The translations under genes and the position numbers were made by a program. DNA of 64,000 nt from Trichuris trichiura (Eukaryota; Nematoda; Enoplea; Trichinellida; Trichuridae). The notes below the pieces were generated by a model. It was not told where the DNA came from. It did not search any database and saw nothing but the letters and a program-made list of their open reading frames with translations. Location: the NCBI GenBank assembly GCA_037903355.1, contig JBAJFE010000038.1, positions 2,356,001-2,420,000 of the forward strand, in the 5' to 3' direction. Numbering within the stretch: the stretch's first letter is position 1; each line of letters opens with the position of its first letter. Shown one piece after another: positions 59,849 through 64,000 of the stretch.

Positions 59849-59941
59849 GACGTTAAAGTTTTTGTATTCCAAACGAGACATATTCCGTAAGAAGAAACAA
59901 ATCAATCATGAAGACCTGCAGTCCCGTACCAAAAAGCTATA

Positions 59942-61088
59942 CAGTCGGCCCTCGTTATCTGCGGTTAATTCGTCAAAAATTTTGAGCATTTCACCGCGTG
60001 AAGCTAGATCCGCGTTATATAGGTTAGCCTATGAAAAAGGCCAAATAGCTTATATTCTAGGCGCGTATTTCGTCTTTCTCCCTTGAATTTCTTCCGGAAC
60101 GGTTATCCTACCTAGTGATCCTTCAAAGCTTAGTACTACAAAATCTAGCTACGAGATAAGGAGATCAATGAGACTGCGCTTGTTCAATATGATTAGCCGT
60201 CAGAGTTCAAGCACTTAAATACAAGAAAGGATGAAAGTAAGATGTTCTTTCTTTAAACGCCTGGGAATCACCTTGCTTCAATGAGCTAAGCGATGTACTG
60301 GTGCGCGGAAAGGGTACGGAGCTGGGGAAATACAAAATACACAGGCGCACTTAAGCAGAACTAGTGAACATCACACAGAACACATCCACATAGAGCAAAA
60401 CGTTTACAGCAGAAACGTTTGGGGCATCATGTATCAATTTACCCACTTTCTGTAGGTGGGCGCAGATTTCCTGGAGAACGCCCAGTCTTCAAGTTTCTTG
60501 AACTTGTTGGTAGCAAAGCTTCTCGTCGCAGCTGCCGGAGCTTTGTTTAAAAACATTGTTATAGGTAGCTGTAGCTGCTTTCTCTTCGCTTGATCAAATA
60601 AGTCCTGTAGCGGTTTCAACGAAGCCGTTATTCTTCGTGTAACCATGATGTCACGTTAATTCGATGGATCGTATTTAGCAATCAAATCCTTTAGGATCTG
60701 AGCTTGCCGGAAAATACTGGCAAGCTTTTGCAGCGTCCAATCCGAGGGTATCTGAGCGTATGTATCTTCTATAACGTCGCCGTCGCTGCCGTAGGTGATT
60801 GCACAACCTTCTATGTGCTCCTTGATATCGCCTTCTATCATTTAGGAGAAGCCCTCACCTTCCAACTCTTTGGAAATATTCACTATGCCCATGACCTCCT
60901 CATCGATGGCATCTAAGTCCTCTCATTCAGTGACTGTCTCCCCACAAACGCTTCCAGCAACCATTGACTGTTCTAGGCTCTCTATCGTGTACTGCCATGT
61001 AAAAAATGACGTCACTATTTCACGCCAGACGAACCGCGCTGTATAGAACCCCGCGGATAAAGAGGCTGAGGATAACAAGGGCCGACTG
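59942..61088 (-). mobile_element. Tigger deletion derivative, second copy
   Basis: 1147-bp element with ends CAGTCGGCCCTCGTTATC and CAGTCGGCCCTTGTTATC, flanked by TA (59940-59941 and 61089-61090). Sequence and layout match 44022-45202, including the retained transposase tail. Confidence 0.93.
60434..60992 (-). pseudogene. Tigger transposase C-terminal tail, decayed
   Basis: Minus-strand frames with SDWTLQKLASIFRQAQILKD and LKPLQDLFDQAKRKQLQLPI; stop at 60656-60658 and a deletion compared with 44515-45093. Confidence 0.82.
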
Positions 61089-61744
61089 TATTTTCAAGGC
61101 AACTCCCTTTTACAATGTTCTTAAATAAAGCTCCGGCAGCTGCGGAGCCAAACATTTTAAGGGGAGAAGTTTGGCTACCAAAAAGTTCAACAAATCGTAA
61201 GACTGGCCGGTCTTCAGGGGATCTGCGTCTACCTACAGAAAGTGGGTAAATTGATTTATGATGCGCCAAAGGTTTCTGCCGTAGACGTTTGGTTCTATGC
61301 GGGTGTGTTCGGCGTGTGTTCAATATTTCTGCTGAAGTGCGCCTGTGTACTTTGTTTTTCCAATGCTCTGTACCTACTCCGCGCATTAGTACATCGCTTA
61401 ACTCGTTAAGGCAAAGCAGTTCATAGGCGTTTAAGGAAAAAGCTTCTTAGTTTCGTCCTTTCCCGTATCTAACGGCCTGGACTTTCATAGCCCGCCCCAT
61501 TGGGCAAGCGCAGTCTCGTTGATGTCATTATCTGGTAGATAGACTCCGTAGTACCAAGCTTCGAAGCGCCACTAGGTATGACAACCGTTCCTGAAGGAAT
61601 TCAAAGGGGCAGGACGAAATACACGGCTGGAATACTAGCTATTTGGGCTTTTTCACAGCGTATCCTACACGTAAATTCAGTTTAACGCGACCTAACGCTC
61701 GAAATCCGGGATGAATTAAAAGCGAACAACGAGGGCTGACTGTA

Positions 61745-62483
61745 AATTTATGAATTGTAAATTTATGAAATCAGGTAGTCTATAAAGGCGCAGGCAATTC
61801 AGAGAATGTCCAAAATCGTTAGGCAGTTTAGGCGTTCTATACAATGCCTCATGACAAACGCGAGAAATATTACCTAAATTAAATCTTTTCAGCTATTGCC
61901 CTGCAGGCCTACGTGGTGACACTACAGGACAAACTGAGTTGTTTAACCTGAACTTTGCCGATTATATTTTCCCTTATATATTGGCTTAGACTTAGTTTAA
62001 GCCGGAAAACGGCATTCGATAAAGATACGCGGAAAATTGCATGATTCTGTCGTAGAACCCTGCTAGCTTCCGTGTTGTCCTAGATTAACTCTAAGTCACC
62101 ATACCGGAACACTATGACCACACGCAGATAGAAAATAGCACACCCGCAACAGTACCATAGCTCATCTGCAACTAAGTACAGCGTGATAAAAACGGGTGAT
62201 TACGGTGGACGTCCATTCTTTTCTAGCTATGAAGTCATTTACGCTAGACCTCAGAGGATCTTTTACGATAAGCTGAAGACGAGAACGTGTCGCTCTTGAA
62301 AGCTATTTTGAACTCTATCCGCTATAAAAAGTCCTATCATAAAGGTTAAACAGCTAATAAATGGTCGTCATAAAAAAACATGTTATTCAGATCCTGTGTA
62401 ACAGGATTTATACCTTTGCGTGCACAGCAGTTCAATAAATAAGTGAGATACAGAATAATTCCATTTTCAACGCAGTTTATTGA
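61745..62483. other. Gene-free spacer with TTAGGC-type hairpin
   Basis: A weak hairpin at 61940-62020 contains TTGGCTTAGACTTAGTTTAAGCC. No protein-like frame. Confidence 0.4.
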
Positions 62484-62498
62484 CAATTTTTCTCTATT

Positions 62499-62649
62499 TT
62501 GTAAATGTAACTTCTTGGTACGGGACCGTATAGTTGCATGTTGAGTTTCTTTTACGGAAATTTTGTCCCGTTGATAATATTTTTATTATTCCGTAGCTTT
62601 CGGGTCAAACGAGACCCGTCTTCAGCGGTGTTAATATAAAACAATGACG
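62499..62649 (-). mobile_element. Solo PLE tail, 151 bp
   Basis: Minus-strand tail: hammerhead-like motif (62591-62625), CAACGGGAC and TTCCGTAAAAG blocks, ending GGTCCCGTACCAAGAAG plus about 15 bases. Flanked by CAATTTTTCTCTATT (62484-62498) and CAATCTTTCTCTATT (62650-62664), 14 of 15 identical. Confidence 0.85.
62591..62625 (-). ncRNA. Hammerhead-like motif, best-preserved copy
   Basis: Minus strand: CTGAAGA, C, GGGTC loop TCGTTT GACCC, GAAA, GCTACGG. Perfect 5-bp stem and intact core boxes. The cytosine between CTGAAGA and the stem is not expected in the canonical hammerhead and I could not place the cleavage strand. Confidence 0.5.
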
Positions 62650-62664
62650 CAATCTTTCTCTATT

Positions 62665-64000
62665 GTTGTTTATACGTAAACAATCTTTCTGAAGCCTTGA
62701 ACCACATCATGATCCTCCAGAACTCTGCATGTCTCCTACAACGCGAAATTTTTCAGGAACCAAATCCTCGCATTATTCGAGAATCACCTATATGCTGTTT
62801 GCATGTATGTGTATATATACAAGGGTCTCCGACTTACGATGCATTTCGTTCTAAGCGTTCCATCGCAAGTCGAAAACCATCGTAACTCGAAACGCCTAAT
62901 CAATTCACTTAATGCCGAATCAGACTGCGGAAGCGGCGCTTTGCTAGTGCTAGTTTCCTCACTGGTCTCCGTTGGCCACACGTCGGTTCAATGCCATCAT
63001 TGATAACCGTTTAGGTTTAGGCTTACGCTAAGATAAAGTCGGCCAGCACTGTATTGAACCAGTTTCAACAAGGGCACCGCGAACTGCCACAATGAGAGAT
63101 CCTAGCGACAAAATAGATAATGATGAACTGTAACGAACCTGTTGCAACACGCTCGTAAGAGAAATGAGGGGTTAACTAAAGATCAGCACATGAAAAACTT
63201 AGTAAACATTTGTCAGCAATCATTTAAGTGCTTGTTCTAGCGGTCTTTTTCTTGGATATGAGCAAACATTGGGTGACTTTATCTGCAATATCAGACAAGC
63301 AGGAGAACTCGCAGCCGCGGGTAAAGTATCAATGATATGCAAATTACTGTCTCTGACGTGTGAAATAAACACCACCAAGGGAAACGGCTCAGTAAGTAAT
63401 TTGACACAGAACCCATACTGAAGATTAGAACCACTTGAACCAGAAACGTTCGCGTGGCCTGTCTTTAAAGAATTAAATTTTTATGTTACGTAGATCAAGT
63501 TCATGTTAGGTAGATCTTCTACGACTTTTTTTTCTCTGCGTGATGGTATCTGTAATTAGACGAAACAATTGCACTACCAACGAATGGATGAGCGATTACT
63601 AAGAAAAATTCAGAAACAATACGCTCACCTTTTATTCAGAGCTTTCAGAACGCTCTAGTTCCATCGTTAGTGAGATGGAAACATGAAACACATGCCCGTT
63701 ACAGCGAACCCGTGTTTAAATAACTTATAATTGAGAGAAGTCATGTCGTACAACACTGCTTTATAATACAACAATTCTGATCTGGAGTTAACATAAAACG
63801 CTGTATACGGCAACGACGTTAATGTAAATACGCAGACGAGAGCTCATTGATCCGTTCGATGTACCCAATTTATACTTGCAAACAGATAGTAATGCTGTAT
63901 TGACAATCTCGTGATGATTGACAGCGTAACAGGAGTAGGCTGTTTTAGGAAGCGATTTGTTTCTATACTCTGCTGTATTCCCGCTTATATTTTTTTGTAA
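62665..64000. other. Right-edge stretch without a recognised gene
   Basis: Half of a TTAGGC-type repeat at 63008-63050 (GTTTAGGTTTAGGCTTACGC) and the repeat at 63573-63678. No protein-like frame. Confidence 0.4.
63573..63678 (-). repeat. Interspersed repeat, related to 38657-38762
   Basis: Shares CTACCAACG, ATGGATGAGC, AAAAATTCAGAA and ATTCAGAGCTTTC with the other copy; the hammerhead-like core is more decayed here. Confidence 0.55.

Larger units (their letters stand above)
59777..61100 (+). mobile_element. PLE tail inserted in Tigger, itself carrying another Tigger
   Basis: The PLE part is 59777-59941 plus 61091-61100: hammerhead-like motif at 59815-59848, the AAACGAGACATATTCCGTAA-type block, and the end GTCCCGTACCAAAAAGCTATA, completed after the inner Tigger by TTTTCAAGGC. 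About 175 bp without the inner element. Confidence 0.85.
59400..61742 (+). mobile_element. Tigger copy split by a nested PLE plus Tigger insertion
   Basis: A plus-strand Tigger remnant: left half to 59776 (SDWTL stop KL.SIFRQAEVLKD, LKALQDLFDEEKKREKQLP) and right half from 61101 (PFTMFLNKAPAAAEPNIL onward, ending in the inverted end CAGTCAGCCCTCGTTGTTCG at 61742). The halves join exactly across the nested insertion, with AGCTCCCTTTT (59766-59776) and AACTCCCTTTT (61101-61111) as the target duplication. The left end is not clear. Confidence 0.85.

Noticed and set aside
1..64000. CRISPR arrays, bacterial operons or ribosome-binding sites
   Set aside because: The window is eukaryotic with spliceosomal introns; the regular repeats found are transposon ends and a GA microsatellite.
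1..64000. tRNA or rRNA genes
   Set aside because: No convincing tRNA A-box/B-box pair or rRNA segment was seen by eye; a tRNAscan-SE run would settle this.

Overview
ORGANISM. The window is eukaryotic, most likely from a nematode and possibly a clade I (Dorylaimia, Trichuris-like) worm; the species is an inference. The genes I could rebuild exon by exon have mostly tiny introns (47-61 bp) with GT/AG borders, one gene encodes a nematode-type Clc-like four-TM protein, and hairpins built on TTAGGC/GCCTAA words are scattered through the window. LAYOUT. 0-9 kb is the gene-rich end: an MITF/HLH-30 transcription factor (minus, running off the left edge), a TBC1D22-type Rab GAP (plus) and the U3 snoRNP protein IMP4 (minus, complete, 292 aa). 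The last two are convergent with 137 bp between stop codons. 9-18 kb is gene-poor with small DNA transposon derivatives. 18.5-22.5 kb carries the Clc-like protein and the histone N-alpha-acetyltransferase NAA40. 23.4-43.3 kb is a transposon graveyard: Penelope-like elements (PLEs) with RT and GIY-YIG domains, a Ty3/gypsy element, gypsy debris, a nearly intact hAT transposon and a hAT MITE. 44-53 kb has a Tigger (pogo) derivative, a new small secreted Tyr-rich peptide gene, a partial secreted phospholipase A2 and a complete single-pass membrane protein with TSP1-like and EGF-like motifs. 54-62.7 kb is again PLE, gypsy and nested Tigger copies; 62.7-64 kb has no recognised gene. MAIN OBSERVATION. 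The PLE copies follow a striking pattern. Several are head-to-head palindromes: two 5'-truncated arms joined at the truncation, with both 3' ends pointing outward. Four are flanked by direct repeats of 11-13 bp, so each palindrome appears to have been inserted as one unit. Two are only 291 and 292 bp long and contain little more than the conserved 3' tail. That tail carries a roughly 35-nt hammerhead-like RNA motif (CTGANGA, a changing but paired stem, then GAAA) found 14 times in the window. Other copies are solo tails of 125-203 bp with 11-15 bp target duplications. Together they look like a retrozyme-like, ribozyme-bearing non-autonomous PLE family. HOST GENES. The host genes are unrelated housekeeping, regulatory and secreted functions; I see no operon. 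All coordinates and splice sites were read by eye and were checked only by reading-frame continuity and remembered family motifs.
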